This document shows positions 36,235 through 42,958 of a stretch of DNA of 64,000 nt, piece by piece. The stretch covers positions 287,210 to 351,209 of the forward strand of contig VGFP01000002.1 of assembly GCA_016868855.1 (NCBI GenBank). Direction: 5' to 3'. Made by a program: the position numbers and the translations under genes. Each line of letters begins with the position of its first letter. The stretch's first letter is position 1. The notes under the pieces are model-generated. The model had not been told where the DNA came from and searched no databases. It was given only the letters and a program-made list of their open reading frames with translations. This stretch comes from Bacteroidota bacterium (GTDB lineage: Bacteria > Bacteroidota > Bacteroidia > Chitinophagales > Chitinophagaceae).

Positions 36235-37656
36235 ATGAGCATGGGTCCGCATTTACCCGAACAGGACGACATCAAGGAGCTGCTCCAGCTTTATGAAAAA
36301 ATAAAGACGGGGAAGGGAGGTGGATTCCTCAGTGAGGAGTCATTTGAACGCATCATAGACTATTTCGACGACCAAGATGCACTACCCAAAGCCATGGAGG
36401 CAGCCGATCATGGCATTGCACAATTTCCATTTTCATCTTCCTTGCTGATAAAAAAAGCGGACTTGCTGATTGCAACCAGGCATTATAAAAAAGCCTTATC
36501 TATTTTAGACAAAGCTGAAATCCTAGACAGCAATGACATAGACATTTGTATTTTAAGAACCGATGCATATCTGGCCCTGGATATGCAGGAACATGCAGTG
36601 GAGATCCTGGAAGATGCCATTCAACGATTTGAAGGGGAAGACAGAATTGACCTGCTTTTTGAATTGGCAGATGTATATGATGATTACGAAGTATTTGAAA
36701 AAATATTTGATTGTCTCAAACTCATTTTGGAATACGAGCCCAACAATGAAGAGGCACTGTACAAAATATGTTTCTGGACTGATTTCACAGGAAGAAATGA
36801 GGAGAGCATCAAACTCCATAAAAAAATCATAGAAGAACATCCTTACAATGATCTTGCCTGGTTCAATCTGGCTGCTGCTTACCAGGGTTTAAGGTTGTAT
36901 GAAAAAGCAATTGATGCTTATCAATATGCAATCGTCATCAATGAAAAATTTGATTATGCATACCGCAACATGGCAGATGCACTGATGCGGCTACATCGTT
37001 ACAAAGAGGCGATTGAAAGTTTGGAAAAAGTGATTGAGCTATCTCGTCCAGAGGATCTGATCTACCAGGCGATCGGACACTGCTACGACAAGGTGAAGAA
37101 TTATGCACAGGCACGATTCTATTTCCGCAAGGCCTCACACTTGAATCCAGATGAACCCAAACTTTACGAAAAAATTGCACATACTTATATCAAAGAATCC
37201 AAGTTTCAGCAGGCCATCAAGTATCTGGAGATGGCACTCAAAATCAAACGACTGGATCCTGATTTCAACTTTATGATGGGGGAATGCCACCTTAAAACGG
37301 GTAATTTCAAGGAAGCCGTCCACTATTTTCTAACCGTCGTTCAATACAAACCCAGAAACATCAAGGGATGGGAAGCATTGATCAGAACACTTTTTGATAA
37401 CAGGCAATTCAGCGAAGCCGACAAACAAATTCAACTGGCGCGCAACAAAGCAGGAGAAAAATCCATTTTTGATTTTTATGAATGTGCAGTCATGTTGGCA
37501 CTTGGAAATGTCAAAGAAGGCATTGTAATGTTGGAATCATCCCTCGAAAACCACCCCAAGCAGCTCAAGCAATTTTTGAAACTTTTTCCCTCTGCAGTGC
37601 AGTACCCACAAGTGGTTGAGTTGATCCTGAAACACAAGCGGAGAAGACGCCTATAA
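36235..37656 (+). CDS. Tetratricopeptide repeat protein
   Basis: A 473-residue soluble protein made of about a dozen TPR helices pairs. Clear units include DLAWFNLAAAYQGLRLYEKAIDAYQYAI, FDYAYRNMADALMRLHRYKEAIESLEKVI and KLYEKIAHTYIKESKFQQAIKYLEMALKI. There is no signal peptide, so it is likely cytosolic. Such proteins are scaffolds; the partner is unknown. Acidic N-terminus, basic C-terminal KHKRRRRL. It precedes the ComA-like gene, which has its own promoter core. Confidence 0.9.
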   Translation: MSMGPHLPEQDDIKELLQLYEKIKTGKGGGFLSEESFERIIDYFDDQDALPKAMEAADHGIAQFPFSSSLLIKKADLLIATRHYKKALSILDKAEILDSNDIDICILRTDAYLALDMQEHAVEILEDAIQRFEGEDRIDLLFELADVYDDYEVFEKIFDCLKLILEYEPNNEEALYKICFWTDFTGRNEESIKLHKKIIEEHPYNDLAWFNLAAAYQGLRLYEKAIDAYQYAIVINEKFDYAYRNMADALMRLHRYKEAIESLEKVIELSRPEDLIYQAIGHCYDKVKNYAQARFYFRKASHLNPDEPKLYEKIAHTYIKESKFQQAIKYLEMALKIKRLDPDFNFMMGECHLKTGNFKEAVHYFLTVVQYKPRNIKGWEALIRTLFDNRQFSEADKQIQLARNKAGEKSIFDFYECAVMLALGNVKEGIVMLESSLENHPKQLKQFLKLFPSAVQYPQVVELILKHKRRRRL

Positions 37657-37694
37657 TCCTACCATTTTAGTATGGCAATTCGTGCGAGGTTTTG

Positions 37695-37702
37695 TAACTT
37701 TG
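37695..37702 (+). promoter_or_regulatory. -7 promoter core of the ComA-like gene
   Basis: TAACTTTG followed by C matches the extended core seen at ribosomal promoters here. It lies inside the track's longest ORF, so it also argues that translation starts at the ATG at 37721 rather than at 37682. Confidence 0.6.
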
Positions 37703-37720
37703 CAGCAGATTATCACGCAC

Positions 37721-38482
37721 ATGAATTTCAATCTCACACAAATGCCTGATAGGCTTTCAAAGCCAAGGAAAGAGGGCATCACCATGGTTATGGACAAGGG
37801 ACTTTCTCTCGAGGAAGCCAAACAATTCATTGAGAATGCTGTACCACATGTAGATATCGTAAAACTTGGTTTTGGTACTGCATATGTAACTCCAAAACTC
37901 AGGGAAAAGATCGACCTCTACCAGTCAAACGGCATCCCCGTTTATTTTGGCGGCACCTTGATGGAAGCATTCCTGATCCGCAATCAGTTCAATGAATATA
38001 TTTCTTTGTGCAAGGATTACGGAATTCAATACATGGAAGTAAGTGATGGCTCCATCACCATTCCCCATGCTGAAAAATGCGGATACATCGAAAAGTTGAG
38101 TACCATCGGAACTGTATTGAGTGAAGTAGGAAGCAAAGATGCTGCACATATCATACCGCCTTATAAGTGGATCGAATTGATGAGTGCGGAATTGAGCGCG
38201 GGTGCCTCATGGGTAATTGCTGAAGCTCGCGAGGCAGGCAATGTGGGAATTTACAGAGGAAGCGGGGAGGTGCGCGAGGGACTCGTACAGGAAATATTGA
38301 CCAAGATTCCGGGAGAAAAAATATTGTGGGAAGCTCCCCAAAAAGCGCAGCAATTGTACTTTATTGAATTGCTAGGTACTAATGTAAATCTCGGCAACAT
38401 TGCTCCAAGTGAAATTATTGCGCTGGAAGCAATGCGCGTGGGTCTCCGTGGAGATACCTTTCATTTATTTTTGAATAAGTAG
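37721..38482 (+). CDS. Phosphosulfolactate synthase (ComA-like)
   Basis: A 253-residue TIM-barrel protein of the ComA family, which adds sulfite to phosphoenolpyruvate to give phosphosulfolactate (first step of archaeal coenzyme M synthesis; Bacillus YitD is a relative). The start MNFNLTQMPDR gives the family N-terminus. Motifs are KPRKEGITMVMDKGLSL, VDIVKLGFGTAYV, PVYFGGTLMEAFL, YMEVSDGSITIP, VIAEAREAGNVGIYRGSGEVR and NVNLGNIAPSEIIALEAMRVGLRGDT. Coenzyme M is unlikely here, so a sulfonate such as sulfolactate or a sulfonolipid precursor is an inference. aroE follows after 6 bases. Confidence 0.88.
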   Translation: MNFNLTQMPDRLSKPRKEGITMVMDKGLSLEEAKQFIENAVPHVDIVKLGFGTAYVTPKLREKIDLYQSNGIPVYFGGTLMEAFLIRNQFNEYISLCKDYGIQYMEVSDGSITIPHAEKCGYIEKLSTIGTVLSEVGSKDAAHIIPPYKWIELMSAELSAGASWVIAEAREAGNVGIYRGSGEVREGLVQEILTKIPGEKILWEAPQKAQQLYFIELLGTNVNLGNIAPSEIIALEAMRVGLRGDTFHLFLNK

Positions 38483-38488
38483 AAGTTG

Positions 38489-39223
38489 ATGAAGACCTAC
38501 GGCTTGATAGGGTTTCCATTGACGCATTCTTTTTCAAAAAAATATTTCACTGACAAATTTCAACGAGAAGAACGCACTGATTGTATCTATAAGAATTTTC
38601 CATTGGAAAAAATTGATGAAGTTGAACAGCTGTTTGCATCCAATCCAGATTTGGCGGGATTGAATATTACCATTCCTTACAAAGAAGTTATTTTACCTTA
38701 TCTGGATGAATGCATGGAAGTGGTAAAAGAAACAGGTGCATGCAATTGCATCAGGATTATAAATGGAAAGAAAATCGGTTATAATACGGATGTAATTGGA
38801 TTTGGAACTTCATTGGATACACAATTGAAAAGTTCACATCAAAAAGCACTGGTATTAGGAACAGGCGGTGCAGCCAAGGCAGTTTGTTATGCTTTGAAGT
38901 TGCGCAATATTTCTTATCTGCAGATCAGCCGAAATCCGGAAAACAGCAATGAAATAGCATACAGTGAAATTGACAAAGAACTATTGCAATCACATACGCT
39001 CATCATCAATACAACTCCATTGGGAATGTATCCGAATACAGATGCTTGTCCAGCAATTCCTTACGAACATCTCACTGAGAATCATTACCTGTTTGATCTG
39101 GTATACAATCCAGCACTCACCTTGTTTCTACAGAAGGGAATGGCAGCTGGTGCAGTCGTAAAAAATGGAACCGATATGCTAGCAATTCAGGCAGAAGCTT
39201 CCTGGGAAATTTGGAATTCATGA
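38489..39223 (+). CDS. aroE: Shikimate dehydrogenase
   Basis: A 244-residue NADPH-dependent enzyme of aromatic amino acid synthesis. The ATG at 38489 gives MKTYGLIGFPLTHSFSKKYF, the shikimate-binding start; the track's TTG adds one codon. Catalytic Lys is in GLNITIPYKEVILPYL near residue 66, Asn/Asp in YNTDVIGF near 100, and the nucleotide fold starts at ALVLGTGGAAKAVCYAL. It overlaps the thioesterase remnant tail-to-tail by the palindrome TCATGA. Confidence 0.94.
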   Translation: MKTYGLIGFPLTHSFSKKYFTDKFQREERTDCIYKNFPLEKIDEVEQLFASNPDLAGLNITIPYKEVILPYLDECMEVVKETGACNCIRIINGKKIGYNTDVIGFGTSLDTQLKSSHQKALVLGTGGAAKAVCYALKLRNISYLQISRNPENSNEIAYSEIDKELLQSHTLIINTTPLGMYPNTDACPAIPYEHLTENHYLFDLVYNPALTLFLQKGMAAGAVVKNGTDMLAIQAEASWEIWNS

Positions 39224-39685
39224 TGGGCGATTGCCTTTTTCGCAATTTTCAAGAATGGCTCTCATAGCCGGGTTGATCGATTTCACTTTTCTTTCCTGAT
39301 AATCAAAGCAAACCATCTTGGTTTCTATTTGTGCAGCAGTAAGCAATTTGTTTTCTCTTTCAACCTCTATGGAGTAATAGCATCAAAAGCTTGCTCTTCC
39401 AATATTTCCAATGGACAAATGAATGGTGATTGCATCTCTGAAAAAAAGTTCATGAAAATATTCCAATGTTGCTTCAGCCAATACCAATCCGTAATCACCG
39501 AATTTCATTTCAGAACATCCGATGGTTTCTAAAAAACGCAACCTGGTTTCTTGTGTAAACAGCAAATAGCGTTCGTTCCCTGCATGTCCACCGTAATTGA
39601 TGTCTCCAATTTGAACAGTCATTGAAGTTTGAAAGCAGGGGGGTGATGGGATGTTGATGTTGTTTTTTCTCATGAAGTCAGGCAA
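39218..39685 (-). pseudogene. Acyl-CoA thioesterase (hotdog), interrupted by in-frame TGA
   Basis: A YbgC/FcbC-like 4-hydroxybenzoyl-CoA-type thioesterase. The first 100 codons give MTVQIGDINYGGHAGNERYL with the active-site Asp and His, then QETRLRFLETIG and HLSIGNIGRASF. A TGA at 39385-39383 follows. The same frame then continues without stops for 54 codons as CYYSIEVERENKLLTAAQIE and MVCFDYQERKVKS, which is the expected C-terminal half (RASF-D-xxY is typical). So one nonsense codon splits a full-length gene of about 155 residues. It is the third gene of an operon with rdgB, overlapping its end by 8 bases. A sequencing error or recent mutation is possible. Confidence 0.8.
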
Positions 39686-40259
39686 TGGTTTTTAAAAATG
39701 CATTCATTTGATCAACTGCTTTTTTCCGGTGACTGATCGCTGATTTCACATCCAGTCCCAATATTGCGAATGTCTGATCATATCCATCCGGAATAAACAA
39801 GGGGTCATATCCAAAACCGCCCGTCCCACTGGGTGTAAGTGCAATTTTCCCGCTGCAGGTGCCTTCAAATAGATATTCATTTCCATCTATGATCAGTGAA
39901 ATGACAGTCTTGAAAACGGCGTTTCTGTTGCTTATGTTTTTCATGTTGTGCAAAAGCAGTGCATTGTTCTGTGTTGCATCAGACGTATCACCTGCGTATC
40001 TGGCTGATTTTACACCAGGAGCCCCATTCAACCCTTCCACTTCCAGTCCGCTGTCTTCTGAAAAACAATCTTTGCCCGTCAATTGAAAAATAACCGATGA
40101 TTTTTCAGATGCATTTTTTGCAAGCGTTTCATGTGGCTCAGGAATATCAATTTCGATGCCTGCCTCTTTCAAAGTGATGATGTCAAATCGGTTGTTGAGC
40201 AATGCCCTGATTTCATCTGCTTTGTGGCGATTGTTGGATGCAAAAATCAACTGTTTCAT
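39678..40259 (-). CDS. rdgB: dITP/XTP pyrophosphatase (RdgB/HAM1)
   Basis: A 193-residue house-cleaning enzyme that hydrolyses dITP and XTP to monophosphates, keeping deaminated purines out of DNA. The start MKQLIFASNNRHKADEIRAL at 40259 is the family N-terminus; the track ORF adds ten residues upstream. The catalytic block is CFSEDSGLEVEGLNGAPGVKSARYAG near residue 65, with GGFGYDPLFIPDGYDQTFA and SHRKKAVDQM near the C-terminus. Its ATG overlaps the stop of the upstream gene (ATGA), so the two are translationally coupled. Confidence 0.96.
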   Translation of the reverse strand: MKQLIFASNNRHKADEIRALLNNRFDIITLKEAGIEIDIPEPHETLAKNASEKSSVIFQLTGKDCFSEDSGLEVEGLNGAPGVKSARYAGDTSDATQNNALLLHNMKNISNRNAVFKTVISLIIDGNEYLFEGTCSGKIALTPSGTGGFGYDPLFIPDGYDQTFAILGLDVKSAISHRKKAVDQMNAFLKTIA

Positions 40260-40750
40260 GCAATGAAAATTTGCTTGAGGCAGTTCCACAATTTCACTTT
40301 CAACGATTTGTCTCCTATCATTTCCTCCAATGAAGGCGATGCAACAAATTGGATATTATCGACTTTCTGTATTTGAAAAGGTGGGAAGTTGATCGGCAGT
40401 CCGAATGCTGCAGGGGCAATCCCAAACAATATGATGTTTGACGTAACATAATGCTCCTTGATGAATTGCAGGTCTGTCGCGTTCTCCTTGTCAGTATACA
40501 GGACAGCTGCATTGGAGTTGTCAAGTTTGCAGGCGGTTAAAATGCCGTTCAGCAATTCATGGGCTTCTTTTTCAATCGTGTCGTTTGATGGTGCCGCAAC
40601 GATTACTGCACGCATTGCTTTTTTTTCTTTTGCAGCAGTCGGCATGGATGGATCGATCAACACATCCTTGTACAATGCAGAGAGGAGGGAAACGGGTATT
40701 TTAACTTTTTCTACTTGATCCATCTGTTTGGTTTCCTTTGCCGTTGGCAT
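40256..40750 (-). CDS. Conserved hypothetical protein upstream of rdgB
   Basis: I cannot assign a function. From the ATG at 40750 it is 164 residues (the next ATG at 40723 gives 155). It has no signal peptide. Visible features are KIPVSLLSALYKDVLIDP, an Ala/Val strand (AVIVAAPSNDTI), YTDKENATDLQFIKEHY, IILFGIAPAAFGLPINFPPFQIQ and a C-terminal LKVKLWNCLKQIF. Alternating strands and helices suggest a compact alpha/beta fold. The general pattern recalls small Bacteroidota replication-accessory-like proteins, which is only a guess. A TATTTTTG core 18 bases upstream and ATGA coupling to rdgB support it as real. Confidence 0.7.
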   Translation of the reverse strand: MPTAKETKQMDQVEKVKIPVSLLSALYKDVLIDPSMPTAAKEKKAMRAVIVAAPSNDTIEKEAHELLNGILTACKLDNSNAAVLYTDKENATDLQFIKEHYVTSNIILFGIAPAAFGLPINFPPFQIQKVDNIQFVASPSLEEMIGDKSLKVKLWNCLKQIFIA

Positions 40751-40767
40751 TTGTTTTTGTTTCTTTG
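40737..40767 (+). promoter_or_regulatory. Putative promoter of ilvE
   Basis: TTTG (40737-40740), a 19-base spacer and TTTCTTTG (40760-40767) resemble the Bacteroidota consensus with one deviation in the core. The core abuts the opposite-strand core for the hypothetical gene. Confidence 0.4.
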
Positions 40768-40775
40768 CAAAAATA
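40768..40775 (-). promoter_or_regulatory. Putative -7 core for the hypothetical-rdgB operon
   Basis: On the minus strand TATTTTTG matches TAnnTTTG, with TTG 18 bases further upstream. It would start transcription about 10 bases before the ATG at 40750. Confidence 0.5.
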
Positions 40776-40781
40776 TTTTTT

Positions 40782-41849
40782 ATGCAGAAGGGTGCAATAA
40801 AGGTAACAAAAGCGGCGACATCGAAATGGTCTTCAACCGATTTCAACAATCTTCCATTCGGTAAATTGTTTACTGATCATATGTTGATTGCAGAGTACAA
40901 AGATGGAGCCTGGGGTGATCCCGAAATCCTGCCTTATGGTCCACTGCATTTTGACCCCTCACTTGCAACCTTGCATTACGGACAGTCGATCTTTGAAGGT
41001 ATCAAAGCATTTCGCAGGAAAGATGGCAGTGCCGCTATTTTCAGGCCCTATGAAAATTTGAAAAGATTCAACAAGTCTGCCCATCGCATGGCCATGCCTG
41101 ATGTGCCCGAGTTTCATTTCATCGAGGGAATGAAACATTTGTTGGCTTTGGAGGACAAGTGGATTCCCAATGCAGATGATCATTCCATGTATATACGTCC
41201 TTTTATGTTTGGGACTGATGAAGTGATTGGCGTGGGACCCTCATCCAGATATTATTTTATTATCATTTTGAGTCCGGTTGGACCATATTTCTCCAAGCCT
41301 TTGAATATTTATGTGGAAGAGCAATATGTGAGAGCTGCACCTGGTGGTGTGGGTTATGCAAAAACAGCCGGCAATTATGCTGCATCGCTCTACCCTGCAA
41401 AACTTGCAAAGGACAAGGGATTTGACCAGATTTTGTGGATGGATGCACAAGAGCACAGGTATGTGCAGGAATGTGGTGCTATGAATGTATTTTTTGTGTT
41501 GGATGGAAAACTGATCACACCCTCATTGGATGCAGGAACCATATTGGATGGCATCACCAGAAAAAGCATCATAGACCTTGCAAGGTCGTTGGGAAAAACG
41601 GTCGAAGAGCGTGATATTTTGATCGATGAATTGGTTGAAGGATACAAGAAGGGGACACTGACGGAGGCATTTGGAGCTGGAACTGCGGTGACGGTCTCCA
41701 AAATCGAAGTTTTGCAGTACAAAGAGACCAAGATCAGGCTGGATGCTTCCAAAATGTCTATTGCAGATGAATTGAAGCAAACCATGGCAGCCATCAGGAA
41801 CGGCTCTGCAGCCGATTCCCTGGGTTGGATGGTCGGCATAAAAGACTGA
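40782..41849 (+). CDS. ilvE: Branched-chain amino acid aminotransferase
   Basis: A 355-residue fold-type IV PLP enzyme for the last step of Leu, Ile and Val synthesis. The start at 40782 gives MQKGAIKVTKAATSKW before the conserved FGKLFTDHMLIAEYKDGAWG; the track ORF adds 18 residues across the promoter. Other motifs are YGQSIFEGIKAFR, FMFGTDEVIGVGPSS, the Schiff-base Lys in GGVGYAKTAGNYAASL near residue 200, QECGAMNVFFV and the C-terminal AFGAGTAVTVSKI. It stands alone and is divergent from the rdgB operon. Confidence 0.96.
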   Translation: MQKGAIKVTKAATSKWSSTDFNNLPFGKLFTDHMLIAEYKDGAWGDPEILPYGPLHFDPSLATLHYGQSIFEGIKAFRRKDGSAAIFRPYENLKRFNKSAHRMAMPDVPEFHFIEGMKHLLALEDKWIPNADDHSMYIRPFMFGTDEVIGVGPSSRYYFIIILSPVGPYFSKPLNIYVEEQYVRAAPGGVGYAKTAGNYAASLYPAKLAKDKGFDQILWMDAQEHRYVQECGAMNVFFVLDGKLITPSLDAGTILDGITRKSIIDLARSLGKTVEERDILIDELVEGYKKGTLTEAFGAGTAVTVSKIEVLQYKETKIRLDASKMSIADELKQTMAAIRNGSAADSLGWMVGIKD

Positions 41850-41878
41850 TTTTCCTTCATAAAATTTTGAATTGTGGC

Positions 41879-41909
41879 TTTGCTTTTTAGAAAAAAGCTC
41901 CTACCTTTG
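41879..41909 (+). promoter_or_regulatory. Promoter of rpsL-rpsG
   Basis: TTTG (41879-41882), a 19-base spacer and TACCTTTG (41902-41909) fit the Bacteroidota consensus exactly. The core is followed by CCGTCCC, also found at the rpsA promoter. Confidence 0.85.
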
Positions 41910-41934
41910 CCGTCCCGTTAAAAAAAGGGGTAGC

Positions 41935-42315
41935 ATGCCTACAATTCAACAATTAGTTAGAAAAGGAAGAGAGATCATCAAGGCCAAAATCAAGTCAAGG
42001 GCCCTTGATGCGTGTCCACAGCGCCGTGGTGTTTGCACCAGGGTATACACTACTACACCTAAGAAGCCCAATTCGGCTTTGAGAAAAGTTGCCAAAGTGC
42101 GTTTGACCAACAAGGTTGAAGTCATTGCATACATTCCGGGTGAAGGTCATAATTTACAGGAGCACTCCATCGTATTGATAAGAGGTGGTCGTGTGAAAGA
42201 TTTGCCCGGTGTGCGTTATCATATTGTAAGAGGCAGCTTGGATACTGCAGGTGTGAAGGACAGAAAGAAGAGCCGTTCCAAGTATGGCACCAAGCGCGAA
42301 AAAGCTAAAAAATAA
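41935..42315 (+). CDS. rpsL: 30S ribosomal protein uS12
   Basis: S12 lies at the decoding centre of the 30S subunit. The start at 41935 gives [13 protein letters not shown], the family N-terminus; the track ORF extends 21 codons through the promoter. [20 protein letters not shown] and [18 protein letters not shown] are the universal blocks; the Lys and Asp positions known from streptomycin resistance are wild type. At 126 residues it is of normal length. rpsG follows 27 bases later. Confidence 0.98.
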   Translation: MPTIQQLVRKGREIIKAKIKSRALDACPQRRGVCTRVYTTTPKKPNSALRKVAKVRLTNKVEVIAYIPGEGHNLQEHSIVLIRGGRVKDLPGVRYHIVRGSLDTAGVKDRKKSRSKYGTKREKAKK

Positions 42316-42342
42316 AACAATCACAAAGAAACCTTAATATAG

Positions 42343-42810
42343 ATGAGGAAGACCAGAGCAAAAAAATTACCACTTGCACCAGATCCAAAGTTCAATGATA
42401 CTTTGGTAACACGTTTCGTGAACAACGTTATGTGGCAGGGAAAGAAAGGCGCATCTCTCACCATTTTCTACGATTCTTTAGAAAAAGTATCCAAGATGAC
42501 TGGTGAAGATGGATATGAGATTTGGAGAAAAGCCTTGTCAAACGTAACGCCTGCAGTTGAGGTAAGAAGCCGTCGAATTGGTGGTGCTACCTTCCAGATT
42601 CCATCTGAGGTTCGTCCCGATCGAAAAATTTCCCTCAGCATCAAATGGTTGGTCCGTTTTGCCAGAGAGCGCAACGGTCGCAGCATGGCTGACAAGCTTG
42701 CGAATGAAATAGTTGCAGCAAGCAAGGGAGAAGGTGGGGCGTACAAAAAGAAAGAAGATACCCATCGCATGGCCGAAGCCAACAAGGCTTTCGCTCACTT
42801 CAGGATTTGA
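42343..42810 (+). CDS. rpsG: 30S ribosomal protein uS7
   Basis: A 155-residue primary binder of the 16S rRNA 3' domain that helps nucleate assembly of the 30S head. Seen are [39 protein letters not shown] and [26 protein letters not shown]. It ends the rpsL-rpsG unit, which is closed by a strong terminator before fusA, unlike the continuous str operon of Escherichia coli. Confidence 0.98.
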   Translation: MRKTRAKKLPLAPDPKFNDTLVTRFVNNVMWQGKKGASLTIFYDSLEKVSKMTGEDGYEIWRKALSNVTPAVEVRSRRIGGATFQIPSEVRPDRKISLSIKWLVRFARERNGRSMADKLANEIVAASKGEGGAYKKKEDTHRMAEANKAFAHFRI

Positions 42811-42833
42811 TCCGAATAGAATAAAATCTTAAC

Positions 42834-42864
42834 AAAAGGGCCGATGCATCGGCCCTTTTTTATT
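42834..42864 (+). terminator. Terminator of rpsL-rpsG
   Basis: AAAAGGGCCGATG and CATCGGCCCTTTT form a perfect palindrome; the stem is 11 bp or more around TGCA and is followed by a T run. It lies 23 bases after the rpsG stop. Confidence 0.93.
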
Positions 42865-42886
42865 TTCGTTTCTCCCAGTCTTGTAC

Positions 42887-42894
42887 TAACTTTG
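42887..42894 (+). promoter_or_regulatory. -7 promoter core of fusA
   Basis: TAACTTTG followed by CACCC matches the extended core. It sits 64 bases before the fusA ATG; the -33 region is TTTC-like rather than TTTG. Confidence 0.65.
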
Positions 42895-42958
42895 CACCCG
42901 CAAAAACAGCCTTGACAAAGGCTAGAACGAACAAATAAATTAAACAACACACTCAGTC

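Noticed and set aside
39386-39420. Recoding signal (SECIS or pyrrolysine type) at the TGA of the thioesterase
   Set aside because: No convincing hairpin follows the TGA, the residue is not a catalytic Cys position, and nothing else suggests selenocysteine use.
40728-40781. 18-residue N-terminal extension of IlvE
   Set aside because: It reads through the promoter cores and gives a hydrophobic non-homologous stretch; the start at 40782 fits the family better.
41872-41934. 21-residue extension of S12
   Set aside because: It covers the TTTG-N19-TACCTTTG promoter, so it cannot be translated from that transcript.
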